Source: Sinorhizobium garamanticum
GTDB lineage: Bacteria > Pseudomonadota > Alphaproteobacteria > Rhizobiales > Rhizobiaceae
Length of the DNA stretch: 64,000 nt
Assembly: GCF_029892065.1 (NCBI RefSeq)
Contig: NZ_CP120373.1
Span: 1 to 64,000 of the forward strand
Direction: 5' to 3'
Positions 38,993-47,400 of the stretch are shown in pieces; position 1 is the stretch's first letter, and every line of letters begins with the position of its first letter. A program made the translations under genes and the position numbers. The notes under the pieces are model-generated. The model made no database searches. It was not told the DNA's origin and was given only the letters and a program-made list of their open reading frames with translations.

Positions 38993-41005
38993 ATGGACAA
39001 GCATCTTGCCTCAACGGAAGAAACTGAATTCAAGACGCTGACGGAACGCAGGGAGGAACTGGAAGATATCGGCCAGAACTGTTCCACCAACCCGACCATG
39101 GGCGACATCATCAATCGCCGTTTCTCGCGCCGCTCCTTCATTGGCGGCTCCCTGGCCGTTGCCGCAATTTCGACGACGGTGAGCCCGCTCGCGCTATTGA
39201 CGGCCGGTGAAGCGCGTGCCGAGGGCGCCTCGCGTTTCGACTTCGCCGAAGTCGAGGCGGGCGTCGATGAAAAACATCATGTCGCCGACGGCTATGATGC
39301 CGATATCCTCCTGCGCTGGGGCGACAAGGTTTTTGCCGACAGCCCGGACTTCGACCCGAAGAACCAGACGGCCGCGGCCCAGGAGAAGCTCTTCGGTTAT
39401 AACAATGACTATGTCGGCTTCATCCCGCTCGAGGGCAGTCCGGATCATGGTCTGCTGGTCGTCAACCATGAGTACACCAACGCAGAGCTGATGTTCCCGG
39501 CCTTCGCTTCGATTGTGAAGGAGAAGGTGACCAAGGACGGCAAGGAAGTCGAAGAGGAAAAGGTTACACTTGGCGAATACACCAAGGACCTCGTCGACAT
39601 CGAAATGGCCGCACACGGCGGCACGATCATCGAAATCCGCAAGGTGGACGGCAAGTGGCAGCCGGTGCTCGACGGCAAATACAACCGCCGCATCACGCTC
39701 AACACCGAAATGCAGCTTTCCGGGCCGGCCGCGGGCCATGACCGTGTGAAGACCCCGTCCGACCCGACCGGCAAAAAAGTCTTTGGCACGGTCAACAATT
39801 GCGCCGGCGGCGTCACCGCCTGGGGCACCTACATGATGGCCGAGGAGAACTTCAACGGCTATTTCGGCGGCGAACTTGCCGAGGACCATCCGGAGTTCAA
39901 GCAGTTGAAGCGTCTTGGAGCACCGGGCGGACAATACGAGTGGTCGAAATTCTACGATCGTTTCGACGTGTCGAAGGAGCCGACCGAGGCCAATCGCTTC
40001 GGCTGGATCGTCGAAGTGGATGCCCTCGACCCGACCTCGGTTCCGAAGAAGCGCACGGCGCTTGGCCGCTTCAAGCACGAAGGCTGCGAATCCATCGTCA
40101 ACAAGGACGGGCGCGTCGTGCTCTATAGCGGCGACGACGAGCGCTATGACTATGTCTACAAATTCGTGACCAAGGGCACCTACAATCCGAACGACCGTTC
40201 CGCCAACATGGACCTCTTCGACGAAGGCACGCTCTATGTGGCGAAGTTCGATGAGGACGGCACGGTCACCTGGATGCCGCTCGTCCATGGCGAGGGACCG
40301 CTGACCGCCGAGAACGGTTTTGCTTCGCAGGCCGACGTTCTGATCAACACCCGGCTTGCTTCCGACGCGCTCGGCGCCACCAAGATGGACCGCCCTGAGG
40401 ACATCCAGCCCAACCCGAAGACCGGCAAGGTCTACGTCATGCTGACCAACAACACCAAGCGCAAGGCGGAAGAAATCAACGCCGCCAACCCGCGCGCCAA
40501 GAATGCCTTCGGCCACATCATCGAAATCACCGAAACCGATGGCGACTTCGCCTCGCTCAGCAGCCGTTGGGACGTGCTTTTGAAATGCGGCGATCCGAGC
40601 GTGGCCGAAGTCGGTGCGTCGTTCTCGACGGCAACGACCAAGAACGGCTGGTTCGGCATGCCGGATAACTGCACGATCGACGCAGACGGCAGGCTCTGGG
40701 TTTCTACGGACGGCAACAGCGAAAAAGAAACCGGCCGCACCGACGGCGTCTGGGCGATCGACACCGAGGGCGGAGCACGCGGAACCTCCAAGCTGTTCTT
40801 CCGCGTTCCGGTCGGCGCCGAGATGTGCGGACCCTGCTTCAACCCGACATCCGACACGTTCTTCCTCGCCGTGCAGCACCCGGGCGACGCCGGCCTCGCC
40901 ACCTACGAGACGCCGGCAACGCGCTGGCCCGATTTCAAGGACGACATGCCGGTGCGCCCGGCTGTGCTGGCCGTCACCAAGCAGGGCGGCGGCCGGATCG
41001 GCTGA
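38993..41005 (+). CDS. phoX: PhoX family alkaline phosphatase, Tat-exported
   Basis: A 670-residue extracytoplasmic phosphatase of the calcium/iron-dependent PhoX family, which releases phosphate from organic phosphoesters. It has a long N-region, a Tat motif SRRSFIG (residues 45-51), a hydrophobic stretch and a likely cleavage after ARA near residue 76. The remainder reads as PhoX, for example YNNDYVGFIP, CAGGVTAWGTY, ETGRTDGVWAID and MCGPCFNPT. GGAGAACC lies before the ATG. A PHO box is upstream. Matches the S. meliloti phosphatase described as PhoX (from memory). Confidence 0.94.
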   Translation: MDKHLASTEETEFKTLTERREELEDIGQNCSTNPTMGDIINRRFSRRSFIGGSLAVAAISTTVSPLALLTAGEARAEGASRFDFAEVEAGVDEKHHVADGYDADILLRWGDKVFADSPDFDPKNQTAAAQEKLFGYNNDYVGFIPLEGSPDHGLLVVNHEYTNAELMFPAFASIVKEKVTKDGKEVEEEKVTLGEYTKDLVDIEMAAHGGTIIEIRKVDGKWQPVLDGKYNRRITLNTEMQLSGPAAGHDRVKTPSDPTGKKVFGTVNNCAGGVTAWGTYMMAEENFNGYFGGELAEDHPEFKQLKRLGAPGGQYEWSKFYDRFDVSKEPTEANRFGWIVEVDALDPTSVPKKRTALGRFKHEGCESIVNKDGRVVLYSGDDERYDYVYKFVTKGTYNPNDRSANMDLFDEGTLYVAKFDEDGTVTWMPLVHGEGPLTAENGFASQADVLINTRLASDALGATKMDRPEDIQPNPKTGKVYVMLTNNTKRKAEEINAANPRAKNAFGHIIEITETDGDFASLSSRWDVLLKCGDPSVAEVGASFSTATTKNGWFGMPDNCTIDADGRLWVSTDGNSEKETGRTDGVWAIDTEGGARGTSKLFFRVPVGAEMCGPCFNPTSDTFFLAVQHPGDAGLATYETPATRWPDFKDDMPVRPAVLAVTKQGGGRIG

Positions 41006-41060
41006 CCTCGCATGCAACGGACGCCGCGTCGCGGACGCGGCGTCCGGCTTCATCGTCCCT

Positions 41061-41165
41061 ACTGCATGATTCCTCAAATCGGAATCGATTTGAGGACAAA
41101 ATCATGCAGCGATTCAAAGTGCTACAGCGACCTTTGCGCGTCCGATCGGACGCGCGGCGCTGTAG
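41061..41165. repeat. RIME-like palindromic repeat, copy 4
   Basis: Between the convergent phoX and recO genes. ACTGCATGATTCCTCAAATC pairs with GATTTGAGGACAAAATCATG, followed by ATTCAAAGTGCTACAGCG and a GCGTCCGATCGGACGC palindrome ending GGCGCTGTAG. Inverse orientation to copy 3. Confidence 0.87.
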
Positions 41166-41181
41166 TTGCCAGTAGGCTCGA

Positions 41182-41931
41182 TCAGGCCGCAGACGGTGGA
41201 GAAGATTTCAGCGCCTTCAGCGCCGCGTGAACAAAGGCTTCACGCACGGAAGAGGCGTCTAGACCGCGCGGCTCATAAACATGGCGGTTGAGAAAATAAG
41301 CGGTCAGCCGGAACGCGGCCGCAAGGCTGTCGTGGTCGGCCGCCTGGTGTCCACCGGGAGACAGGAAATCCGGAAGGGCGAGCATGCGTTCGGCATAGCG
41401 CGCGCCCGCCTCCCGGCTGACGGCGCGACCGGACTTGGGCGAGACATAGACGAGATCCTTCCGTGCGCCGGTCGCCGCACATTCCGACAGATCAAGGCCG
41501 AAGCCGAGGTCGTTCAAGACGGCGAGTTCGAAGCGCACGAACAGCTCCCCGGCATCCGCCGGGTCCTGAAGATGGTCGACGATGACGGCAAGCGCCTCGT
41601 ATAGATGCGGGTGAGGATCGCGCTCCGGCAGCAGCCGCAACAGCGCACCGAGGGCCTGGATGCCATAGACGGAGGTCGCCGCCTCCATCAGCCTTGCGGC
41701 GCGCAGTTGAAGCGGCTCCACCCGAAACTCGCCGAGATGCTCGTCCAGCCGCGCCCGCCAGGTCACCTCGACGGAGTTGCCGGGCTGCAGTACCAGCTGC
41801 ATCGCGCGCGAACGGCCGGAGCGCACGAGGCCGAGATGGCGTCCGTGCGCGGCGGTCATGACTTCCGCTATGACAGAGCTTTCGCCATGCCGCCGGATGC
41901 CCAGTATGATGGCTTGGTCGCTCCACTGCAT
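41182..41931 (-). CDS. recO: DNA repair protein RecO
   Basis: RecO helps load RecA in the RecFOR pathway. The 249-residue protein has the N-terminal OB-fold sequence [18 protein letters not shown] and the helical C-terminal half; zinc-ligand cysteines are mostly absent (one in LSECAATG), as in several alphaproteobacterial RecO proteins. A start at 41943 would add MPCP; the ATG at 41931 matches related proteins. In many rhizobia recO follows era; here they are 12 kb apart. Confidence 0.92.
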   Translation of the reverse strand: MQWSDQAIILGIRRHGESSVIAEVMTAAHGRHLGLVRSGRSRAMQLVLQPGNSVEVTWRARLDEHLGEFRVEPLQLRAARLMEAATSVYGIQALGALLRLLPERDPHPHLYEALAVIVDHLQDPADAGELFVRFELAVLNDLGFGLDLSECAATGARKDLVYVSPKSGRAVSREAGARYAERMLALPDFLSPGGHQAADHDSLAAAFRLTAYFLNRHVYEPRGLDASSVREAFVHAALKALKSSPPSAA

Positions 41932-42157
41932 GGGACATGGCATACACCCGGGGCCGAAAGCGGATCAAGCACAGATGCTTGGCCCCGGACGAGCCAGCGA
42001 GAACTGCCTCTACGCCACTGTCACCTTTTCGCGACACCGGCCGTTGGCCACATTTCTGCCCTTCTTTTGCCTCTTCTCGGACGCTTTTGGCGCTCAAGCC
42101 GAGCATGTGGTTGGAATGCCTTCCGAGTCCAAGAATTTGCAGTCAGCAGGATCGATT

Positions 42158-42898
42158 ATGTGTGTGTCCCGGAACAGCGCCGGTCGCTCCGCGCAGCTCT
42201 TCGCCCTTCTCCTCGTTTCGGCAGTTCTCGCGGGCTGCGCGACAAGCGGCCAAAATGCCAAGCCGAGAGGACCGGACCCCTATTACGTCGCAATGTACGG
42301 GCCGAAACCGGAGGAAAGGTTCCCGCTTGCCGCCACCGACATCAGCAAGGTCGAGCCTCGCTTTCTGCGCCAGCAGGTGGTCTATCCCACCTCGGAACCG
42401 CCCGGCACGATCGTTGTCGACACCCAGAATCGCTTCCTCTATCTCGTTCAGGATGGCGGCATGGCGTTGCGCTATGGAATCGGTGTCGGCAAGGCGGGGC
42501 TGGAATTCCAGGGCGAGGCGCGTGTCGGACGCAAGGTCGAGTGGCCGCGCTGGACGCCTACGTCGGACATGGTCGCACGCGAACCGGAACGCTACGGACC
42601 GCTCGCCGGCGGCATGGAGCCGGGAATCCGCAACCCGCTTGGCCCGCGCGCTCTCTATCTTTACCAGGGCAACCGCGACACGCTGTTTCGCATCCACGGC
42701 ACCACGGAGGCGTGGTCGATCGGCAAGGCAGTTTCAAGCGGCTGCATACGGCTTTTCAATCCGGACATCATCGATCTTTACAGCCGCGTGCCGACAGATA
42801 CGCGCGTTGTCGTGCTGCAATCCGAGCCGCCTATGGACGGACCGCTCGGAGTGCCAGTGTCGGCTGCCACCAATGCGGGGCAGCCGCTTCCCATGTAA
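42158..42898 (+). CDS. L,D-transpeptidase lipoprotein (YkuD family)
   Basis: A 246-residue enzyme that forms 3-3 peptidoglycan crosslinks or attaches proteins to the wall. It begins with a lipoprotein signal ending in LAGC (Cys27). The YkuD catalytic residues are His180 (FRIHGTT) and Cys196 in SSGCIR. A further ATG at 42116 exists, but the start at 42158 gives a proper lipobox distance. Rhizobiales carry many such enzymes. The 36-base gap to the convergent VOC gene has no clear terminator. Confidence 0.9.
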   Translation: MCVSRNSAGRSAQLFALLLVSAVLAGCATSGQNAKPRGPDPYYVAMYGPKPEERFPLAATDISKVEPRFLRQQVVYPTSEPPGTIVVDTQNRFLYLVQDGGMALRYGIGVGKAGLEFQGEARVGRKVEWPRWTPTSDMVAREPERYGPLAGGMEPGIRNPLGPRALYLYQGNRDTLFRIHGTTEAWSIGKAVSSGCIRLFNPDIIDLYSRVPTDTRVVVLQSEPPMDGPLGVPVSAATNAGQPLPM

Positions 42899-42934
42899 CG
42901 GCTGGCCACTTGACGCGCATTTGACGCCCAGGGC

Positions 42935-43297
42935 CTACCAGGCATCCGGCTCCCGCACCAGGTGCACGATGTTCGCAGGGTTCATGATCCAGCCCCCGCG
43001 AAAGCCTTCACCCAGTTCCTCGACCGCGTCGCAACGCACGGCTCCCTTCGCCGCGAGATGGTCGAGCGCCTTCTCGTGGTCGTTGGTGAAAAGCTCCAGC
43101 CAGATTTCCGCTTGGCTGTAGTTCGGCGCCTCATCTATCCAGAGGCGGTTTGGGCCGAGAATGAACCCCTTCGCGGGCGTCTTCTCATCGAAAGGCGGAA
43201 GCCCGACGACGTCGCGGTAGAAGGCGATCACAGCCTCGTATTGATGGCTCGGAACCTTCATGGCGATGTTGAACCCGCCCTTGATCTCTGTCGACAT
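42935..43297 (-). CDS. VOC family (glyoxalase-like) protein
   Basis: A 120-residue single-domain VOC protein (FYRDVVGLPPFDE, then ELFTNDHEKALDHL and GWIMNPANIVHLV). Metal ligands and substrate are unclear. AGGAGGG lies 7 bases before the ATG at 43297; the upstream extension of the frame is noise. It follows the SRPBCC gene by 11 bases and probably belongs to the ArsR-controlled unit. Confidence 0.85.
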   Translation of the reverse strand: MSTEIKGGFNIAMKVPSHQYEAVIAFYRDVVGLPPFDEKTPAKGFILGPNRLWIDEAPNYSQAEIWLELFTNDHEKALDHLAAKGAVRCDAVEELGEGFRGGWIMNPANIVHLVREPDAW

Positions 43298-43308
43298 CGC
43301 ACGCCCTC

Positions 43309-43791
43309 CTACGCCTGCGGCTCGAGTGCCGGGTTGCCCGAGAGTTCGCTGACGTAATAACCCTCGCGCAAGTTGATGCCGTATTCGAGCCAAGCCTTCA
43401 TGCAGGCGAGCATCTGCGACCAGCCTTCGCAGTTCATGTAGGAGCTTTTCTGCCCCTGCTCGTTTTCCCGCCAACCGGTTTCGGCAATCGTGACCATCGT
43501 TGCGCCGTCATCGAGAGACTTGAAGCGCATCTCCACCTTTGTCCGATAGGGCGCTTCGCCCTCGGCCACCTTGGCGTCCCAACGGAATACGATCCTCTCA
43601 TTCGGCTCGACGGTTTCCACCTCCACCGGCACCTCGCCCCACCAGGTCACGGTCGTGCCGGCGACCAGTGGTGCGCTGACACCGCCTAGCGTCACGAAAT
43701 AGCGGCTGAGTTGATCCGGATTGACGACGGCGTCGAACACCTCATCGACAGGACGGGCGATGCGACCATTCACACGAAACTCCAAGGTCAT
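43309..43791 (-). CDS. SRPBCC (AHSA1-type) protein
   Basis: A 160-residue START/Bet v1-like protein of the AHSA1 type, with RIARPVDEVFDAVVNP at the N-terminus and IAETGWRENEQG and GWSQMLACMKAWLEYG at the C-terminus. Such proteins often pair with ArsR-family regulators and may bind hydrophobic ligands. AAGGAGG lies 6 bases before the ATG at 43791. It diverges from the ArsR gene across 51 bases holding a perfect inverted repeat. Confidence 0.88.
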   Translation of the reverse strand: MTLEFRVNGRIARPVDEVFDAVVNPDQLSRYFVTLGGVSAPLVAGTTVTWWGEVPVEVETVEPNERIVFRWDAKVAEGEAPYRTKVEMRFKSLDDGATMVTIAETGWRENEQGQKSSYMNCEGWSQMLACMKAWLEYGINLREGYYVSELSGNPALEPQA

Positions 43792-43824
43792 GTCTTCCTC
43801 CTTGCCATTGTGTGACACGATAAT

Positions 43825-43844
43825 ATGTTATAAAAATATAACAT
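43825..43844. promoter_or_regulatory. Inverted repeat operator overlapping the ArsR start codon
   Basis: ATGTTATA and TATAACAT are exact complements around AAAA. The right arm includes the first two bases of the ArsR ATG (43843-43845). The site lies between the divergent ArsR and SRPBCC genes, so a bound regulator could block both promoters and ArsR translation initiation. Confidence 0.7.
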
Positions 43845-44175
43845 GTCAACCGATTCGAAAGACGACGCCGTTTTCAAGGCACTGGCCAATGGCTTGCGCC
43901 GGCAGATGCTGGACGCCCTGAAAGCCGCGCCCCAGACGACCGGCATGCTTTGCGAACAATTCTCCCAGCTCGACCGCTGCACCGTGATGCAGCACCTGAA
44001 GGTCCTGGAGGATGCAAGTCTGATCCTCGTCCACCGCGAGGGACGCGAGCGATGGAACCATTTGAACGCGTTACCAATCCAAGCCATTCACGATCGCTGG
44101 ATCAGCCAGTATGCGGACCACGCCATGTCTGTCCTGACGGCCTTGCATCGCGGGCTCGAAAGCCCGCCCGAGTGA
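43843..44175 (+). CDS. ArsR family transcriptional regulator
   Basis: A 110-residue winged-helix protein: [18 protein letters not shown], a recognition helix region [20 protein letters not shown] and the wing [14 protein letters not shown]. No obvious Cys pair for metal sensing, so it may respond to another signal, as in ArsR/AHSA1 pairs. An inverted repeat overlaps its start codon, implying autoregulation. Third-position bases and length are normal. Confidence 0.9.
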   Translation: MSTDSKDDAVFKALANGLRRQMLDALKAAPQTTGMLCEQFSQLDRCTVMQHLKVLEDASLILVHREGRERWNHLNALPIQAIHDRWISQYADHAMSVLTALHRGLESPPE

Positions 44176-44245
44176 CGGATTCGGCTTTCCATCGCTCTGC
44201 TTTCTTCGTATGAACGGTCCGACTATGCAACTTGGGGATACCGTC

Positions 44246-45271
44246 GTGCGCTACCTCATTACCGGCACAGCAGGCTTCATCGGTTTTCACGTCGCAAAAC
44301 GGCTGATCGACGAGGGCCACTTCGTGGTCGGCTTCGATGGCATGACGCCCTATTACGATGTGACGCTCAAGGAGCGTCGCCACGGGATCCTGAAGCGCTC
44401 CAATGGCTTCAAGGCGGTGACAGCGATGCTTGAAGACCGGGCCGCGCTCGACCACGCCGCAGAGCTTGCCGAGCCCGAGGTCATCATTCATCTCGCCGCG
44501 CAGGCCGGCGTACGCTACAGCCTCGAAAATCCCAAGGCCTATGTCGACTCGAACCTCGTCGGCACCTGGAACATACTGGAACTTGCGCGCGCGATTGGCC
44601 CCAAACATCTGATGCTCGCCTCAACGTCGTCGATCTACGGCGCCAACGAGAAGATCCCCTTTTCTGAGATGGACCGGGCCGACGAGCCGCTGACGCTCTA
44701 TGCGGCAACGAAGAAATCGATGGAATTGATGGCGCATAGCTACGCCCATCTCTACACGGTGCCGACGACGGCGTTCCGCTTCTTCACGGTCTACGGTCCG
44801 TGGGGACGCCCGGACATGGCGCTGTTCAAGTTCGTGGACGCGATTTACAACGATCGGCCGATCGACGTCTACGGTCAGGGCCGGATGAGCCGGGATTTCA
44901 CCTATATCGATGACCTCGTCGAAGGTATCCTCAGGCTTTCGCATGTCGCGCCGGCAGAGGAAAATCGCGTCCCGACGGCAAAGGCGAAGGACACGCTCTC
45001 CCATCAGGCGCCGTTTCGCGTCGTCAATATCGGCGGCGGCCAGCCCGTCGAATTGATGACCTTCGTCGAAACGATCGAAAAAGCAGTCGGTCGGCCCGCC
45101 ATCCGCAACATGCTTCCGATGCAACAGGGTGACGTTCCACGCACCTACGCTTCGCCGGATCTGCTCGAAGCGCTGACTGATTTCAAGCCGTCGATTTCGG
45201 TCGAGGAAGGCGTTGCCCGCTTTGCTGAATGGTATGAGCAATATTATCGTAAGACCGGCCGGATCGCATGA
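44246..45271 (+). CDS. lpsL: UDP-glucuronate 4-epimerase LpsL
   Basis: LpsL interconverts UDP-glucuronate and UDP-galacturonate for lipopolysaccharide and capsular polysaccharide. From the GTG at 44246 it is 341 residues, the length I recall for S. meliloti LpsL. GTAGFIG (7-13) binds NAD, and Tyr152-x3-Lys156 (YAATK) is catalytic. In-frame ATGs at 44210 and 44225 would add 12 or 7 residues; GGGGA about 7 bases before the GTG supports the shorter form. rkpK, which makes its substrate, follows 139 bases later. Confidence 0.92.
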   Translation: MRYLITGTAGFIGFHVAKRLIDEGHFVVGFDGMTPYYDVTLKERRHGILKRSNGFKAVTAMLEDRAALDHAAELAEPEVIIHLAAQAGVRYSLENPKAYVDSNLVGTWNILELARAIGPKHLMLASTSSIYGANEKIPFSEMDRADEPLTLYAATKKSMELMAHSYAHLYTVPTTAFRFFTVYGPWGRPDMALFKFVDAIYNDRPIDVYGQGRMSRDFTYIDDLVEGILRLSHVAPAEENRVPTAKAKDTLSHQAPFRVVNIGGGQPVELMTFVETIEKAVGRPAIRNMLPMQQGDVPRTYASPDLLEALTDFKPSISVEEGVARFAEWYEQYYRKTGRIA

Positions 45272-45410
45272 CCGTGTTGTCAGCCAACAGGGTTCGGTAA
45301 AACCTCAGATCCGGCTCAAAATGGTCGCAAATAGGTCTATTTAGCCTTTAATACATGGGCTTATCTAACCGACATCCTCAAGAAAAACCCATCAAACAAA
45401 GGAAAAACCG

Positions 45411-46724
45411 ATGAAAATCACGATGATCGGCGCCGGCTACGTCGGCCTTGTTTCGGGAGTCTGCTTTGCGGATTTTGGTCACGACGTCGTCTGCCTCGAC
45501 AAGGATGAGGGCAAGATCGAGGCGCTCAAGCAGGGGCAAATCCCGATCTTCGAGCCGGGCCTGGACCATCTTGTCGCCAGCAATGTCGCGTCGGGACGCC
45601 TGAGCTTTACGACCGACCTCAAGTCGGCCGTCGCAGAAAGCGATGTGATCTTCATCGCCGTCGGCACGCCGTCGCGGCGCGGCGACGGGCATGCCGATCT
45701 CTCCTACGTCTATGCCGCCGCCCGGGAGCTCGCGACCAATCTCACCGGCTTCACCGTCGTCGTGACGAAGTCGACGGTTCCCGTCGGAACGGGCGATGAG
45801 GTCGAGCGCATTATCCGTGAAACCAATCCGGAAGCCGATTTCGCCGTGGTCTCCAATCCGGAGTTCCTGCGCGAGGGTGCAGCCATCGAGGACTTCAAGC
45901 GGCCGGATCGCATTGTGCTCGGCCTTAACGGCAATGACCAGCGGGCACGCGACGTGATGACCGAGGTCTATCGCCCGCTCTACCTCAACCAGGCGCCGCT
46001 TGTCTTTACCACTCGTCGTACCTCCGAACTGATCAAATATGCCGGTAACGCCTTCCTGGCCATGAAGATCACCTTCATCAACGAAATGGCCGATCTGTGC
46101 GAAAAAGTCGGCGCCGATGTCCAGGATGTCGCCCGCGGCATTGGCCTCGACGGCCGCATCGGCTCGAAGTTCCTCCATGCCGGGCCGGGTTATGGCGGCT
46201 CCTGCTTCCCCAAGGATACGCTGGCACTGGTCAAGACCGCCCAGGATCACGACAGCCCGGTTCGCCTCGTCGAGACGACCGTTGCGATCAACGACAACCG
46301 CAAGCGCGCGATGGGCCGCAAGGTGGTTGCCGCCGCAGGTGGTGATGTGCGCGGGCGCAAGGTCGCCGTCCTCGGCCTCACTTTCAAGCCGAACACGGAC
46401 GATATGCGCGACAGCCCCGCGATCGCGATCGTACAGACGCTGCAGGATGTCGGCGCCAAGGTTGTCGGCTACGATCCGGAGGGGATCGAGAATGCCCGCA
46501 AGGTGATCGACGGCATGGACTATGCGACCGACCCCTACGATGCAGCGACCGACGCCGACGCACTGGTCATCGTCACCGAGTGGAACGAATTCCGGGCGCT
46601 CGATTTCGCGCGGCTCAAGACCGTGATGAAGACGCCGTTGCTTGTCGACTTGCGCAACATCTACCGCAAGGACGAAGTGACGCGGCACGGTTTCAGCTAT
46701 GCCAGCATCGGCCGGCCGGATTGA
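45411..46724 (+). CDS. rkpK: UDP-glucose 6-dehydrogenase RkpK
   Basis: Oxidises UDP-glucose to UDP-glucuronate, feeding LpsL. The 437-residue protein has the NAD motif GAGYVG near the N-terminus and the catalytic Cys265 in GGSCFPKDT. AAAGGAAAAACCG precedes the ATG. The lpsL-rkpK pairing is known from S. meliloti surface polysaccharide genetics. A strong hairpin at 46765-46799 ends the region. Confidence 0.95.
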   Translation: MKITMIGAGYVGLVSGVCFADFGHDVVCLDKDEGKIEALKQGQIPIFEPGLDHLVASNVASGRLSFTTDLKSAVAESDVIFIAVGTPSRRGDGHADLSYVYAAARELATNLTGFTVVVTKSTVPVGTGDEVERIIRETNPEADFAVVSNPEFLREGAAIEDFKRPDRIVLGLNGNDQRARDVMTEVYRPLYLNQAPLVFTTRRTSELIKYAGNAFLAMKITFINEMADLCEKVGADVQDVARGIGLDGRIGSKFLHAGPGYGGSCFPKDTLALVKTAQDHDSPVRLVETTVAINDNRKRAMGRKVVAAAGGDVRGRKVAVLGLTFKPNTDDMRDSPAIAIVQTLQDVGAKVVGYDPEGIENARKVIDGMDYATDPYDAATDADALVIVTEWNEFRALDFARLKTVMKTPLLVDLRNIYRKDEVTRHGFSYASIGRPD

Positions 46725-46764
46725 CCGATAGGGTGCGTTCCGGAAAACTGGGATAGAGAAGTCT

Positions 46765-46799
46765 TCACGTGACGGCGGGTTTATCGCGCCGTCACGTGA
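46765..46799. terminator. 13-bp perfect hairpin after rkpK
   Basis: TCACGTGACGGCG and CGCCGTCACGTGA pair exactly around a 9-base loop, 40 bases after rkpK and 40 bases before the convergent gene end. There is no T tract, so it may act as a bidirectional mRNA 3' barrier rather than a classical terminator. Confidence 0.6.
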
Positions 46800-46839
46800 C
46801 AGTGCAGCTGCGAGGAGCCGTCAGGCGGGACCCTCGTCC

Positions 46840-47154
46840 TCACGCCTTCGGACCTACCTGCGGCATCGGGTCCCAGCTCTTTCCTGCGAGAATGACGCAG
46901 CTTCGGCCCGAGACATCCGTCACGATCAGGGTCCAACTGCCGTTGTCGGCGGCAAAAACTTCCATGACAGCCTGCGGGTTGATCAATCCGATCGCCGCGG
47001 GCTTCTCGTCGTATTTCTGCGCTAGAAACTCGATCACCTGGGATCGCTCGGCACAATTCGCGATCGCCTGCGAGTCCGCCGGATAGGGATGTGCCATCAC
47101 CGCTACAGCCAATATGATGGCTCTCGTGAGGCCGCGGATCACATTGCCTACCAT
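46840..47154 (-). CDS. Small periplasmic protein, unknown function
   Basis: A 104-residue protein with a signal peptide (RGLTRAIILAVAVMAHPYPADSQA, cut into: basic start, hydrophobic core, likely cleavage near residue 27) and a mature domain with two cysteines (ANCAER and GRSCVI) that could form a disulfide. Motifs FLAQKYDEKPAAIGLI and DNGSWTLIVTD resemble small secreted rhizobial proteins. GGAGG lies 7 bases before the ATG at 47154. Confidence 0.72.
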   Translation of the reverse strand: MVGNVIRGLTRAIILAVAVMAHPYPADSQAIANCAERSQVIEFLAQKYDEKPAAIGLINPQAVMEVFAADNGSWTLIVTDVSGRSCVILAGKSWDPMPQVGPKA

Positions 47155-47400
47155 GAGGCACCTCCTTTCGCCGGGGGCTCCCGGCGGAAGAGGATTTCCG
47201 CTGACCTGTTCCGCCGTGGACCGGCATTCTATGGTCGACACCTGCTCGCGACCCGAGACCGGTGTCGCCACGAGAGGAGTATGGCGGAGAGCAGGGTATA
47301 TTTCAATTCACTAATATATAAATCGTTCACCTGAAAGCCGCCATGCCAACAGTCGATGTTGGAGAAACGATCGTTGGCACTGGCCGTTCCACGTTCCCGA

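Noticed and set aside
47281..47334. A 17-codon frame with a GGAG nearby, upstream of the convergent tex end
   Set aside because: The Shine-Dalgarno is too close to the ATG and the peptide is very short; no support.
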